From the NCBI GenBank assembly GCA_965227445.1, contig OZ245751.1, forward strand, positions 3,162,001 to 3,226,000: DNA of 64,000 nt, in the 5' to 3' direction. The position numbers were made by a program, and so were the translations under genes. This DNA comes from DT-110 sp030148525 (lineage in GTDB: Bacteria; Bacteroidota; Bacteroidia; Chitinophagales; Saprospiraceae). The notes beneath the pieces were generated by a model. It was not told where the DNA came from. It did not search any database and saw only the letters and a program-made list of their open reading frames with translations. Positions 10,108 to 18,536 of the stretch are shown here, in pieces; position 1 is the first letter of the stretch, and each line of letters starts with the position of its first letter.

Positions 10108-10479
10108 ATGAGTCAATCAAATAATGATCGCTACGCATTCATTCTGGGCGCACTAGCCGGAGTCGGCCTGGGGTTCTGGTTAAATTCCAACCAGGGTCGC
10201 GAATACAGGCAACAGGCTGCCGAAAAGTCCCGGGAACTCGGTGATCAGGCAGTCAACTACGCACAAAACACCATTGATCAAACCCGTACGCAGGCAGCCG
10301 ATGCCTACGATCGCGGAAAACACATGGTTGATAAGTTTACCCAGGACCTGAAACAGGAAGCTTCTAAAACCACAACCAAAGCTGATAAAGCTATTGAAGA
10401 TGCCCGAAAATCATTTAGCGACGGTATGGATAAAGCCCGCCGTATTATTGAAGCCGCCCGGGCAGAAGCTAAGAAATAA
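10108..10479 (+). CDS. YtxH domain-containing protein
   Basis: 123 residues. One N-terminal hydrophobic segment (FILGALAGVGLGFWL) is followed by a long charged amphipathic helix rich in A, K, D and Q (TIDQTRTQAADAYDRGKH and onward). This is the architecture of the YtxH/general-stress family: membrane anchor plus extended helix. First gene of a tight three-gene operon: its stop codon overlaps the next ATG by one base (TAATG). The trio resembles the ElaB/YqjD-YqjE-YqjK type of membrane stress cluster in arrangement; that comparison is by layout, not by close sequence identity. Confidence 0.8.
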   Translation: MSQSNNDRYAFILGALAGVGLGFWLNSNQGREYRQQAAEKSRELGDQAVNYAQNTIDQTRTQAADAYDRGKHMVDKFTQDLKQEASKTTTKADKAIEDARKSFSDGMDKARRIIEAARAEAKK

Positions 10480-10853
10480 TGGGAGAACTAAACGATCGTG
10501 AAAATTGGATTGAGAAAGCCGGTGAAACTACCGGCTTTTTCATCGAATACATCAACCAACAAAAAGAATTATTGACCCTTGAATGGTCTGGAAAAGTGAG
10601 TAAGCTAGTAGGCTTCAGCCTGCTGCTTATTGTTGTTTTAGGCTTGTCTGGGTTGATTCTTTTGTTTTTGGGATTCGCCTGTGCCCATTATTTGCAGGAG
10701 ATCGGATACTCAGCAAGTCGATCGTACCTGCTGGTTGCAGGTGGGGCATTTCTACTCTTTTTGCTGATCTGGTTGCTGCGCCGATACATTCTCTTTAATC
10801 CGGTATTACGCATCTTTTTGGGCATTATCTACGATGAAGAAAAAGAGCACTAA
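10479..10853 (+). CDS. Phage-holin-like / YqjE-type membrane protein
   Basis: 124 residues with two strong membrane segments (about 45-72, VGFSLLLIVVLGLSGLILLF; about 83-105, YLLVAGGAFLLFLLIWLL) and short charged ends. This matches the phage_holin_3_6/YqjE family of small inner-membrane proteins. Despite the name there are no phage genes around it; the context (YtxH protein upstream with a one-base overlap, small basic protein 2 nt downstream) points to a housekeeping or stress membrane role. Confidence 0.75.
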   Translation: MGELNDRENWIEKAGETTGFFIEYINQQKELLTLEWSGKVSKLVGFSLLLIVVLGLSGLILLFLGFACAHYLQEIGYSASRSYLLVAGGAFLLFLLIWLLRRYILFNPVLRIFLGIIYDEEKEH

Positions 10854-10855
10854 GT

Positions 10856-11209
10856 ATGAAAACCAACAACCCGCACAGTATTCGGAATTTCCGTGACCTG
10901 AAACGAGCCAAGCAGAAAATACGCGGACAGCAAAAAGCTACCAAAGCAATCATCTCTGAGAACTGGCGTACCTCTATCCAACTTGCCCGCCAACAGTGGT
11001 ACCTTACAGGAAACTGGACAGGAATAGTCATGCAGGGACTACGCCTGGGCAAGGCTTATTTTACCAACCGGATTACCCCCCCGGACGGGAAACAGCGCGC
11101 TTCAGGTAATAATGTACCTTCCTGGCTACAATCCATCCTGGCTGGCTTAGATATTGCAGCCATGATTGACGGTTATCGGCAACAAGCTAAAAATAGGTCA
11201 GAAGAATAG
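10856..11209 (+). CDS. Small basic protein of the YtxH/holin operon, unknown function
   Basis: 117 residues, basic, with no clear membrane segment. The N-terminal half is helical and Lys/Arg-rich (NFRDLKRAKQKIRGQQK); the end (SWLQSILAGLDIAAMIDGY) is weakly hydrophobic. It occupies the position of a YqjK-like protein in similar clusters, but I do not recognise the sequence itself. It starts 2 nt after the holin-like gene, so translational coupling is likely. Confidence 0.65.
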   Translation: MKTNNPHSIRNFRDLKRAKQKIRGQQKATKAIISENWRTSIQLARQQWYLTGNWTGIVMQGLRLGKAYFTNRITPPDGKQRASGNNVPSWLQSILAGLDIAAMIDGYRQQAKNRSEE

Positions 11210-11240
11210 TCAAAACACTGGCGGCAAAGGCATTTTTAAC

Positions 11241-11248
11241 TAGTTTTG
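11241..11248 (+). promoter_or_regulatory. Possible -7 box (TAGTTTTG) of the MFS gene
   Basis: TAGTTTTG fits the Bacteroidota -7 consensus TAnnTTTG. Transcription starting about 7 nt downstream would favour the ATG at 11271 over the GTG at 11250 as start codon. No clear -33 TTG is seen, so this is tentative. Confidence 0.3.
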
Positions 11249-11270
11249 GGTGCCCAAACAGATATTGACT

Positions 11271-12515
11271 ATGCCCGAGGTGGAGGGAAAGAAGCGCGCC
11301 AGTTTACTTACCATATTTACTACTGTCTTCATCGACATGCTCGGGGTTGGTATCATCATCCCCGTAATTCCCGTTTTGTTCTTTGAACCGTCCTCCGGAT
11401 TCTTCGGCCCGGAAGATTCGGAAATGCGGCGTTCCATGCTCTACGGACTCCTCCTGGGCATATACCCCTTTATGCAATTCTTTGGTGCTCCCATGCTGGG
11501 TGCGCTGAGTGATCGATACGGACGACGTCCGCTGCTCTCTGTATCCCTTATTGGCACGATGGTGGGGTACGCCCTTTTCGCCGTCGCTATCGATCAGGAA
11601 ATGCTTTGGTTGTTATTTGTTTCCAGGGCACTTCCGGGATTCACCGGAGGTAATATTGCCATTATTTTCTCCTCGATTTCCGATGTAAGTAAGGGGTCCT
11701 CCCGGGCCAGCAACTTCGGGCTGGTTGGTATGGCCTTTGGTTTAGGTTTTATTTTGGGACCGACCATTGGCGGAATCCTGGCCGACAGCACTGTCGTTAG
11801 CTGGTTCAATCCGGCAACCCCCTTTTGGTTTACGGCTGGTTTGACCCTACTGAATATTATATTGGTCCAGGCTCGTTTCAAGGAAACGCTGTTGAACCCT
11901 CAGTCCTCTAAAATCAGCATATTCACCGGGATCCGGAATATTTCCATGGCCTTTAAGTTGCCCAATCTTCGCAAGATCTTTCCGGTCGTACTGTTGCTTT
12001 CCCTCGGCTTTACGTTTTTCACCCAATTCTTTTCCGTTAAGCTAATCCAGGATTTCTCATATACTGAGAAAGACATCGGTCTGTTGTACGGGTGGATAGG
12101 CATTTGGATGGCGGCTACTCAGGGTATACTAGTAAGGCGAATCGCCAAATACGTTCGTTCGGCAGACGTGATTACCGTGTCCATTGTGGTGCGGGCCATC
12201 AGTTTGTTTTTGATCCTGTTGCCTGAAGATCCGTACTTATTTTATGTTCTGTCGCCCATGATTGCGATATCACAAGGTATGACGGGTCCCAACCTCACGG
12301 CTGTAGTATCGGAGCAAGCGACGGCAGATCAGCAGGGTCAGGTTTTGGGGATAAACCAGAGTATGCAGTCGATCGGGCAGGCAATCCCTCCATTGATTGC
12401 CGGTTACATCAACAGCATCAACGGTGATCTGCCGATCCTGACGGCAGCTATCATCACACTTGTGGCCTGGTTAGTGTATATGCTACTGTTTTGGCGTCAT
12501 CAGAAAAGGGCATAA
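11271..12515 (+). CDS. MFS transporter, TetA/multidrug-efflux type
   Basis: About 414 residues with twelve predicted membrane helices. The loop 2-3 signature of drug/H+ antiporters is clear (GALSDRYGRRPLL), and loop 4-5 carries FVSRALPGFTGGN, as in the DHA1 group containing TetA and MdtG. Probable role: proton-driven export of a small molecule from the inner membrane; substrate not predictable. I place the start at the ATG at 11271 (MPEVEGKKRAS); a GTG at 11250 would add seven residues. Closed by a bidirectional terminator shared with the convergent small gene. Confidence 0.9.
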   Translation: MPEVEGKKRASLLTIFTTVFIDMLGVGIIIPVIPVLFFEPSSGFFGPEDSEMRRSMLYGLLLGIYPFMQFFGAPMLGALSDRYGRRPLLSVSLIGTMVGYALFAVAIDQEMLWLLFVSRALPGFTGGNIAIIFSSISDVSKGSSRASNFGLVGMAFGLGFILGPTIGGILADSTVVSWFNPATPFWFTAGLTLLNIILVQARFKETLLNPQSSKISIFTGIRNISMAFKLPNLRKIFPVVLLLSLGFTFFTQFFSVKLIQDFSYTEKDIGLLYGWIGIWMAATQGILVRRIAKYVRSADVITVSIVVRAISLFLILLPEDPYLFYVLSPMIAISQGMTGPNLTAVVSEQATADQQGQVLGINQSMQSIGQAIPPLIAGYINSINGDLPILTAAIITLVAWLVYMLLFWRHQKRA

Positions 12516-12518
12516 AAA

Positions 12519-12556
12519 AGCCCGAAAGCAGTACGTACCACTTTCGGGGATTTTTT
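12519..12556. terminator. Bidirectional rho-independent terminator
   Basis: CCCGAAAG pairs with CTTTCGGG around a 12-nt loop, with an A-run before and ATTTTTT after. It lies immediately past the MFS stop codon and 18 nt past the stop of the convergent small gene. Confidence 0.88.
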
Positions 12557-12573
12557 CTGTATGGAGGACGTTA

Positions 12574-12744
12574 CTACTCCGCTTCGGTGTCCATACCGCC
12601 TACCACTTCGTACAGTCCTTGTTTAACGCGCTTTTCAAAGTCTTCGCGCGGTACCGGCATTTTACGGTTCAGACTCATCATTTTGATGGTAACCGTACTA
12701 CTGGTTTCTTTAACCACTTTGACCTTAATACTTCTTGCAGACAT
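12574..12744 (-). CDS. Small conserved-looking protein, 56 aa
   Basis: A 56-codon gene starting ATG at 12744 and ending TAG at 12574-12576. The product begins MSARSIKVKVVKETSS and ends VVGGMDTEAE. It has balanced codon use, no membrane segment and a plausible beta start (VKVVKETSSTVTIKM) followed by a helix (REDFEKRVKQGLYEVV). It is flanked by a terminator on its 3' side and by another small gene of similar style upstream (12936-13148). Function unknown. Codon use and position between a terminator and a spacer support its being real. Confidence 0.65.
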   Translation of the reverse strand: MSARSIKVKVVKETSSTVTIKMMSLNRKMPVPREDFEKRVKQGLYEVVGGMDTEAE

Positions 12745-12935
12745 AATACTTTAAGATTAATTTATGGTATAGGGTGGAACACCGGTACAGGAAGTACTGA
12801 GCCACCTAAAAATATGGTTCTCCGAAAATTTCCGAGCTTTGATGCAAATGCTTTAGCGCAAGGCCCTACTTCTCCATGGTTGTATTTCTTTCCGCGAAAT
12901 CATTTGCCGCAAAAAATTGTCAGAGAGAAAAATAT

Positions 12936-13148
12936 TTAAGCTGAAGCAGCAGGTGAGCTGGATTCCTGGAATTTCTTACCATCCCATTTTCCGAGCCACT
13001 CCACTTCTTTACCCAAGCGGCGATAGCGCGTAAAAGCATCCGCAGCTGCTTTTTTTGTTTTGCGATACATGGTGATGTTATTGGGAGTTGATTTGATGGT
13101 AAAGTACCATTTACCTTTCCCCATCGTGAAGTTTTTCTTACTTCGCAT
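12936..13148 (-). CDS. Small basic protein, 70 aa, unknown function
   Basis: 70 residues, basic. KGKWYFTIKSTPNNITMYRK followed by KAAADAFTRYRRLGKEVEWLGKWDG suggests a compact alpha/beta fold with several Trp and Tyr, and the tail (ESSSPAASA) is low complexity. It lies 23 nt downstream of the cold-shock gene stop, so the two may be co-transcribed. I do not recognise a named family. Possible nucleic-acid binding is only a guess from the charge and the neighbour. Confidence 0.65.
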   Translation of the reverse strand: MRSKKNFTMGKGKWYFTIKSTPNNITMYRKTKKAAADAFTRYRRLGKEVEWLGKWDGKKFQESSSPAASA

Positions 13149-13171
13149 AGTGTAGCATTTAATTCAGAAAA

Positions 13172-13417
13172 TCAGCTATTGACCAGTTTTACGTTCTTGG
13201 CCTCATAGCCTTTATCGCTCTTAGTGATTTCGAAGGCCACTTTGTCACCACGGGATACAAAATCCTCTAAGTCGGTGACGTGAACGAAAATGTCCTTATC
13301 AACATCTTCGGTCTCAATAAATCCGTAGCCTCTTCGTCGATTAAAAAATTTCACCTTTCCTTTTGCTGCCTTTTGATCAGCAGGATTAAACAAGCTCTTA
13401 AGCTTTTTCAAAAACAT
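13172..13417 (-). CDS. Cold-shock domain protein
   Basis: 81 residues. A short basic extension (MFLKKLKSLFNPADQKA) precedes a complete cold-shock domain: KGKVKFFNRRRGYGFIET carries RNP1-like KGYGFI as RGYGFI, and DIFVHVTDLE matches RNP2 (VFVH). The end GYEAKNVKLV is typical. Family role: single-strand RNA/DNA binding that melts mRNA structure. The N-terminal extension of about 16 residues is longer than in CspA (about 70 aa). The 5' leader of about 80 nt could carry thermoregulation, but no structure is obvious. Confidence 0.93.
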   Translation of the reverse strand: MFLKKLKSLFNPADQKAAKGKVKFFNRRRGYGFIETEDVDKDIFVHVTDLEDFVSRGDKVAFEITKSDKGYEAKNVKLVNS

Positions 13418-13828
13418 ACCGAATTGTTTTTACTGCGGCAATTGTCTTAGAAGAAGCAAATGCAAGTAGAAGTTGAATATTAGGCAATACTTCGCTGTTA
13501 GAGGGGACCTGACCATTCTTTTAGCTCTGCCAAAATTCCAAAATTCGGAAAGTTTTCAATATACAAAACACATTTAAGCTGGCCAAAGTTCCCGTTTCCC
13601 AGGTATTCAGGCACTTTTTGGCCTGGTTGCCGTTTTTTGGTGCGCACGGGGACCGGAGGGAGTAACACTCCAGTTACCCAGTGACAGCCGGTGTTCGAAC
13701 ATCCGGCGGGGTAAACGAATCTGGCACCGCTGGCGCACAAAGCGCACCCATACTTCGGTGCTCGACATTTGTGCTATTTCTACTTTTCTACTTCTTACTT
13801 TAGACATACCTGATATTAAATTAAAAAA
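13418..13828. other. Spacer without a confident gene
   Basis: About 410 nt between the cold-shock gene and the racemase gene. Two overlapping minus-strand reading frames are open here; neither looks like a known protein. One is listed at low confidence. An inverted repeat GCCGG/CCGGC around 13690 looks superficially like a tRNA T-arm, but no tRNA surrounds it. Confidence 0.4.
13607..13807 (-). CDS. Doubtful small reading frame downstream of racemase gene
   Basis: 66 codons beginning MSKVRSRKVEIAQMSSTEVW, 21 nt after the racemase stop codon. The first 35 residues look protein-like and basic; the rest (PRRMFEHRLSLGNWSVTPSG) is not typical. It could be a real small gene, a decayed one, or chance. 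A second overlapping frame covers 13498-13740. Confidence 0.25.
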   Translation of the reverse strand: MSKVRSRKVEIAQMSSTEVWVRFVRQRCQIRLPRRMFEHRLSLGNWSVTPSGPRAHQKTATRPKSA

Positions 13829-14899
13829 TCATACGACTACTTTCTCAATATAGTCGGAATTCAGAAGGCTGAGTGCCCCCATATATTTCAGACGGAAGGT
13901 GAGTAAATCGCCAATCTCATGGTTGGCTTCGTTTTTACCCAAATCGACAACCAGCATATCGGAGCTGGCATTAACGATCTTCACGTCTTCATTTTCACAC
14001 TCTAAGTAATCGGGGGATATATCTAGTAATCCCACGTCGATAATAGCCCGGTAAGAGGTCTTTCCGAAGTCTTTTTCATCGACTTCAAAAACATCACCTG
14101 ACGGATTTGCCGCAATCGTACCGATGGGAATTATCGGTTTTTCCGTTACCTCAATGATTTCGGAATACAATTCGAGCACATCCTGATGCATCCCTTCGAT
14201 GGGCGCTTCGGCGAACAGGTCATTTCCGAAATAGAGGGTCTCCCCTATCCGGAAATGATTGACGCTGGCTGGAATCTGTCCCTGATCGAGCAAGGGTAAT
14301 ACCACGGAAGTGCCACCAGTCACATAGGGGATTTTTTTGTCAAACTTGGCCTCGATCAGTTGTTTGTACAGCGAAAGCTGTATCATCTTATCCTGTGAAG
14401 GCATGACTCCGTGCAGGCAATTCAGGTTCGATCCGATAGCTACCACTTCGATATTGGGCAACTCGAAGATGGATGCATAGAAATCGATGAGATGCTCGCC
14501 CATAATTCCCTCGCGCAGGTCCCCCAGTTCGATCATAATGACCACCTTATGGACTTTACCCTGGCGGCCGGCTTCTTCGTTCAGTAGCCGGATTATCTCA
14601 CTTTCGGAATTAAAACTGACGTCGGCGTATTTGACAACCCGACGTATGTTTCGCTTACCGGGAGGCTTGATAAATACTGTTTGCACCTCGGGGCGCATCT
14701 CTTTAATCTTTTTCAGATTGGAGATACGGCTATCACAAACTTCGGCGGTTCCCAGGTCAAGCACCTCTTTGAGGTAGTCTTCGTTACCGCACAAAAGTTT
14801 GGTTACCACTGCCCACTCCTTATTGTGTCGCCTGAAGTGAGCGTCCAGGTATTCATAATTCTCGCGTAATCGGTCTCGGTATAGCTTTACGTAAGCCAT
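13829..14899 (-). CDS. PLP-dependent alanine/ornithine-racemase-family enzyme
   Basis: 356 residues forming a fold-type III TIM barrel plus C-terminal beta domain. The PLP lysine is Lys34 in WAVVTKLLCGN; barrel signatures include VIMIELGDLREGIMGE, IGSNLNCLHG and VTGGTSVVLPLL. This best matches the alanine/ornithine racemase family (Orr/YhfX type) rather than the canonical biosynthetic Alr. Reaction by family: racemisation of an amino acid; substrate uncertain. It lies 152 nt downstream of an M20 amidohydrolase, itself overlapping a symporter gene, suggesting uptake, hydrolysis and racemisation of an acylated or D-amino acid. Confidence 0.85.
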   Translation of the reverse strand: MAYVKLYRDRLRENYEYLDAHFRRHNKEWAVVTKLLCGNEDYLKEVLDLGTAEVCDSRISNLKKIKEMRPEVQTVFIKPPGKRNIRRVVKYADVSFNSESEIIRLLNEEAGRQGKVHKVVIMIELGDLREGIMGEHLIDFYASIFELPNIEVVAIGSNLNCLHGVMPSQDKMIQLSLYKQLIEAKFDKKIPYVTGGTSVVLPLLDQGQIPASVNHFRIGETLYFGNDLFAEAPIEGMHQDVLELYSEIIEVTEKPIIPIGTIAANPSGDVFEVDEKDFGKTSYRAIIDVGLLDISPDYLECENEDVKIVNASSDMLVVDLGKNEANHEIGDLLTFRLKYMGALSLLNSDYIEKVVV

Positions 14900-15050
14900 A
14901 ATGTGATAGATGTGGTTTAGGATAGCAGCTGCCCTTCTTATAATCCAAAGGCTTTTGCTATTCCGAAAAAATCGATCATAAATGGTGGTATCCGCAACTG
15001 GTGTGCATCACAACGGATACTACGTGCCCGCCGTAGCGGGCGATATTTCC

Positions 15051-16217
15051 TTAGTCGTTGGTGTGGGTATAAAACTGAGTTAATCCACTAAACATTTGCA
15101 CACCGTAATCAATCAGTTCTTCCGGAAAGTCATAATCCGGATTGTGGAGAGCGGGCGTATTTTCGCCAGAGCCGATACAGAACATAGCTCCACTAAACTG
15201 CTGAGTGAATGCTCCGAAATCCTCGCCAAAAGGTAATGGATCGTCCAGTTCGATCAAATCATACCCCTTTGCCTTAGCGACTTCCTTGATATGGTCTACG
15301 GCTTCCTGATCGTTTGAGTTGCCATAAAACCGATCGGTGTAGTCTACCTCCAGTTTTAAATCTGAATCGTTTGCAAGCCGGTAAATTTCAGATAACAGTT
15401 TATCCTCTTTTTCCGACATAGTATCCTCATTGCGGGTACGCAGGGTAAAATGAAGTTCCCCGTACCCTGCCGAAACACCATAGGCTTTTTCGCCAAGGGT
15501 GGCGTAGACCGGAGTTAAAATACAGAAGTCCTTGCGTCCCCGGTCAAATTGATTCATTTCGTCGGCATAAGCAATTACCTTCGCCATCACCAGAGCCGGA
15601 TTTACGCCACTTTGTGGTTCGCCGGCGTGGCTGGTCTTACCGCGAAAGGTCAATAACAAACTATTGACTGCAGAGGTAAAAGGCCCCTCCTTGACAATTA
15701 TCGATCCCTTGGGATGTCCCGGCAGGTTGTGAAAAGCATACACACAGTCGGGATTTATTCCTTCAAAATCTTCGTCTTCCAATACACTGACAGCTCCCGC
15801 CCCATTTTCTTCAGCTGGCTGAAAAAGCAAGACCACCTTCCCCTTAACGGGGGGATTTTGCGTAAGCCAGGCCGCCAGGCCAATCAGGATAGTCATATGT
15901 CCGTCGTGCCCGCATTTGTGTGATACGCCGGAGCGATTGGACTGGTAATCAAAGTTATTGACTTCTTCAATTGGCAGTGCATCCAGTTCGGCCCGGAATA
16001 ATAAGGTAGGACCATCTTCTCCGGAATCATAGGTAGCCGCCAGTCCGGTTCCCCCCAAACCTTCGACGAAAAACGAAGGCGGAAACTTATCAGCAAGGGT
16101 GTTTTTAACGTATTCTACAGTTTCGTATTCTTTCCCGGATAATTCCGGATTTGCGTGTAAATACCGACGGATCGAGACCAGTTGGTCGTATATAGATTCA
16201 TCGAGCGGTTTGGTCAT
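15051..16217 (-). CDS. M20-family amidohydrolase (N-acyl amino acid / peptide hydrolase)
   Basis: 388 residues. IRRYLHANPELSGKEYET is the characteristic start of the amidohydrolase/hippuricase branch. Metal-site residues are visible in SHKCGHDGHMT and in PAEENGAGA (catalytic and ligand Glu), and the dimerisation-domain landmark is SHAGEPQSGVNPA. Cytosolic; no signal peptide. Reaction by family: hydrolysis of N-acyl amino acids or small peptides. Its start overlaps the end of the upstream symporter gene by 20 nt, which makes co-translation very likely and suggests that the symporter supplies its substrate. Confidence 0.92.
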   Translation of the reverse strand: MTKPLDESIYDQLVSIRRYLHANPELSGKEYETVEYVKNTLADKFPPSFFVEGLGGTGLAATYDSGEDGPTLLFRAELDALPIEEVNNFDYQSNRSGVSHKCGHDGHMTILIGLAAWLTQNPPVKGKVVLLFQPAEENGAGAVSVLEDEDFEGINPDCVYAFHNLPGHPKGSIIVKEGPFTSAVNSLLLTFRGKTSHAGEPQSGVNPALVMAKVIAYADEMNQFDRGRKDFCILTPVYATLGEKAYGVSAGYGELHFTLRTRNEDTMSEKEDKLLSEIYRLANDSDLKLEVDYTDRFYGNSNDQEAVDHIKEVAKAKGYDLIELDDPLPFGEDFGAFTQQFSGAMFCIGSGENTPALHNPDYDFPEELIDYGVQMFSGLTQFYTHTND

Positions 16218-17694
16218 AAACTATATTTTCGTCCCCGGGACTATCATCGTCAATGGAATAACTCGGTGCGTGTGCAGGCAACACTGCATTTAGTCCGATG
16301 AATACTAACAGAGAAATGGTAATTCCTGCCACATTGGCGTCGAGACCGTAGGGCAAGGCATACTGGGATATCTCCAGGATAGTAGTGGTTGCTCCACCGA
16401 GCAGCATTGAAAAGAAAGCCGCAATGGGATGACTGTTTTTCCAAAATAAAATGCCTAAGACGGGCACAAAAAGCCCGGAAACCATGAAGGCGTACGAGAG
16501 CAGCATCAGGTCCAGTACATTGCGCATATTCATGGCAAGGACCAGTGCCAGCGCACCGATCACCAGAGTCGTAATCTGGGAGGTACGCAGGATATTCCGC
16601 TTGGTCATGCGGGGAGCGATGCGACCAAAAATATCAGTAACTACATTTCCTGAAGCCGCCATCAGGCAAGAGTCAGCAGTAGACATAATGGCCGAGAAAT
16701 AGGCCGACAACATCAGGCCCGTCAGTCCTACCGGCAGTACGGTGCGCAGCAGTACCGGAAGCCCCATTTCTGAATCCATGGTAGCCACATCCGTATACCC
16801 CATGTATGCGAATTGACCCTGTTCGGCGGCTACGCGGGCGAACAACCCGAGCAAAACTCCCATAAAGGCCATTACAGGATATTCAAAAAGCCCGGCAATA
16901 AACCAGGCTTTCTTAGCCGTTTTTTCGTCTTTGCAGGCGTAAATTCGCTGGTAAAGGGTCATGCCCACGAACCAGATTGGAATAATGGTTATAGCCCAGT
17001 TGATAAACTGGACGGGCGTGATGTTATCCAGGCGAACAAATTCGTTGGGCAACACTTCCCGAATGCCCTGAAAACCACCTACGGCAGTATAGCCGAGTGG
17101 AATTCCAATAAATATCAATCCTACCATCAGGATGATCCATTGGACTGTATCTGTATAAATAACGGCTTTCAGGCCACCGGCTACGGTATATACCACAGCA
17201 ATGACCCCCATGACCAGTAGCGCCTGATTCAGGGTCAGTACCGGAAAAGTAGCCGAAGCCAGTTTGGCTCCAGCCAAGATTTGTGAGCTGGTGAAGCCAA
17301 TATAACCGATACCGGAAATGAGCCCGGCCAAGAGTGCAACATTGCCGTTGTAGTGGTACTTAAAAAGCTGAGGAAAGGTCAGCAGGGGTATTTTTTTCGA
17401 TAAACGGTTAACCTGCGGAATTAACAAGACCGCACTGATCCACGCTCCTATCAGGCCGGTGAGCAACATCCAGGAGCCCGAGACCCCCATGATAAAACCC
17501 AATCCACCCAAGCCAATGGAGAATCCTCCACCGACATCGGTAGCTACTACCGATAAGCCAATGTGCCAGGCGCCCATATTTCGGCCACCTACATAATAGT
17601 CATCGGTAGACTTGTTTTTGAAATAAAAATAAAATCCAACGCCGAGCATGGCGATGAAATAGACTACAAATACGACAATGTCGATTACCTGCAT
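16198..17694 (-). CDS. Sodium:solute symporter (SSS family)
   Basis: 498 residues, about 13 membrane helices. Typical SSS stretches: STDDYYVGGRNMGAWHIGLS (loop after helix 1), GGFSIGLGGLGF, GYIGFTSSQILAGAKL and the helix 8-9 Na+ site region SAYFSAIMSTADSCLMAASG. Inner-membrane Na+-coupled uptake of an organic solute. The 3' end overlaps the amidohydrolase start by 20 nt. The combined context suggests an amino-acid derivative or peptide rather than a sugar; this is inference. Confidence 0.93.
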   Translation of the reverse strand: MQVIDIVVFVVYFIAMLGVGFYFYFKNKSTDDYYVGGRNMGAWHIGLSVVATDVGGGFSIGLGGLGFIMGVSGSWMLLTGLIGAWISAVLLIPQVNRLSKKIPLLTFPQLFKYHYNGNVALLAGLISGIGYIGFTSSQILAGAKLASATFPVLTLNQALLVMGVIAVVYTVAGGLKAVIYTDTVQWIILMVGLIFIGIPLGYTAVGGFQGIREVLPNEFVRLDNITPVQFINWAITIIPIWFVGMTLYQRIYACKDEKTAKKAWFIAGLFEYPVMAFMGVLLGLFARVAAEQGQFAYMGYTDVATMDSEMGLPVLLRTVLPVGLTGLMLSAYFSAIMSTADSCLMAASGNVVTDIFGRIAPRMTKRNILRTSQITTLVIGALALVLAMNMRNVLDLMLLSYAFMVSGLFVPVLGILFWKNSHPIAAFFSMLLGGATTTILEISQYALPYGLDANVAGITISLLVFIGLNAVLPAHAPSYSIDDDSPGDENIVYDQTAR

Positions 17695-17725
17695 AGTGTG
17701 TCAAAGAACTTTTAGTTGGCTATTG

Positions 17726-17923
17726 CTATTCGCCATACATTTCCCGCTTAATTTTCTCGCGGTACACGGCTTTTTGAATTTCGTTTCGTCTGCGTACGGA
17801 TGGTTTCTTGTATTCGCGGCGTTTTCGCAATTCGCGAATCATTTTCGAATTTCGATACTTTCGTTTGTACCGGCGTAAAGCACGTTCTATGCTTTCACCA
17901 TCTTTAACTTCAATTATCAGCAT
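17726..17923 (-). CDS. rpsU: 30S ribosomal protein bS21
   Basis: 65 residues, strongly basic: MLIIEVKDGESIERALRRYK then KMIRELRKRREYKKPSVRRR, the bS21 signature. It binds near the 3' end of 16S rRNA. In Bacteroidota S21 takes part in occluding the anti-Shine-Dalgarno sequence, which fits the scarcity of SD sites in this window. It follows the GNAT gene by 42 nt and is probably co-transcribed with it. Confidence 0.97.
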   Translation of the reverse strand: MLIIEVKDGESIERALRRYKRKYRNSKMIRELRKRREYKKPSVRRRNEIQKAVYREKIKREMYGE

Positions 17924-17965
17924 ATATTAATGTTAGTGAAAAAATCTATCTCCAGATGGTTCCGG

Positions 17966-18457
17966 CTACGATTGCCGGTTCGCCACCTCTTCGGAGACAT
18001 TTGCCTGCTGGTCAGCATGCTTCTTGCTGAAGCGCATTTCCAGGTACTTATTCGTGAAGCCCAGTTTTTCGTACAGAAAACGAGCCGGATTATCGGGTTC
18101 TACGTGCAAGGCAATGTCTCCTTCGGCAATTTCAATGGCTTTCTGCATTAATTGCTTGCCATACCCCTTTCCACGGGTACTTTCGTGCACGGCGATGTAG
18201 ACCAGAATGTTTTCGGGAATATACCCTTCCATGCCGGTTCGGTTAATAACCACTGCTCCGATAATTTCGCCGTTTTCCATGCCACAAACGACAAATCCGC
18301 CGTGGCTGACTTTTTCCTTCAGAGCGTAATCGACCGCTCTGAGAATATCTTCTCTGGCATCTCCGTATTGGTCCAGATGCTCAAAAAGGAAATTGACGAT
18401 TCGCTCTTTGTCGAGCTGTGACCCCTTGTCGAAAGGAGTATAAATTTTAATTTGCAT
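17966..18457 (-). CDS. GNAT-family N-acetyltransferase
   Basis: 163 residues. The acetyl-CoA loop is ESTRGKGYGKQLMQKAIEIA (Q/RxxGxG/A as RGKGYG), preceded by strand VLVYIAVHE-like ILVYIAVHE and followed by ALHVEPDNPARFLYEKLGF. Reaction: acetyl transfer from acetyl-CoA to an amine; substrate unknown. It lies directly upstream of rpsU, a pairing that would be consistent with ribosomal-protein acetylation but does not prove it. A pair of GTGATCAC palindromes sits 54-72 nt upstream of its ATG. Confidence 0.88.
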   Translation of the reverse strand: MQIKIYTPFDKGSQLDKERIVNFLFEHLDQYGDAREDILRAVDYALKEKVSHGGFVVCGMENGEIIGAVVINRTGMEGYIPENILVYIAVHESTRGKGYGKQLMQKAIEIAEGDIALHVEPDNPARFLYEKLGFTNKYLEMRFSKKHADQQANVSEEVANRQS

Positions 18458-18491
18458 AGGCGTAGGATTCGATATTGGTTTTCCTTAGAAG

Positions 18492-18509
18492 GTTTTTTTA
18501 TAAAAAAAC
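18492..18509. promoter_or_regulatory. Perfect 18-bp AT palindrome
   Basis: GTTTTTTTATAAAAAAAC reads the same on both strands. It lies between the twin GTGATCAC boxes and the GNAT start codon (about 35 nt upstream of it), so it could be part of the promoter or a protein site. Confidence 0.4.
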
Positions 18510-18510
18510 A

Positions 18511-18529
18511 GTGATCACGAGGTGATCAC
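18511..18529. promoter_or_regulatory. Twin palindromic box, operator-like
   Basis: GTGATCAC-GAG-GTGATCAC: two copies of an 8-bp palindrome with centres 11 bp apart, one helical turn. It lies 54-72 nt upstream of the GNAT-rpsU start and downstream of the marR gene. The arrangement fits a dimer-of-dimers operator; the binding protein is unknown. Confidence 0.5.
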
Positions 18530-18536
18530 CTAAGAA

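Noticed and set aside
10479..10853. Holin-like protein as sign of a prophage
   Set aside because: No phage genes nearby; the gene is in a YtxH-type membrane operon.
13660..13730. tRNA T-arm-like inverted repeat GCCGG..TTCGAA..CCGGC
   Set aside because: No acceptor stem, anticodon arm or D-arm can be built around it and the loop is too long.
13498..13740. 80-codon minus-strand frame starting MCASGARFVYPAG
   Set aside because: Overlaps another open frame, contains many Cys/Pro/Gly clusters and matches nothing recognisable; no start signal.
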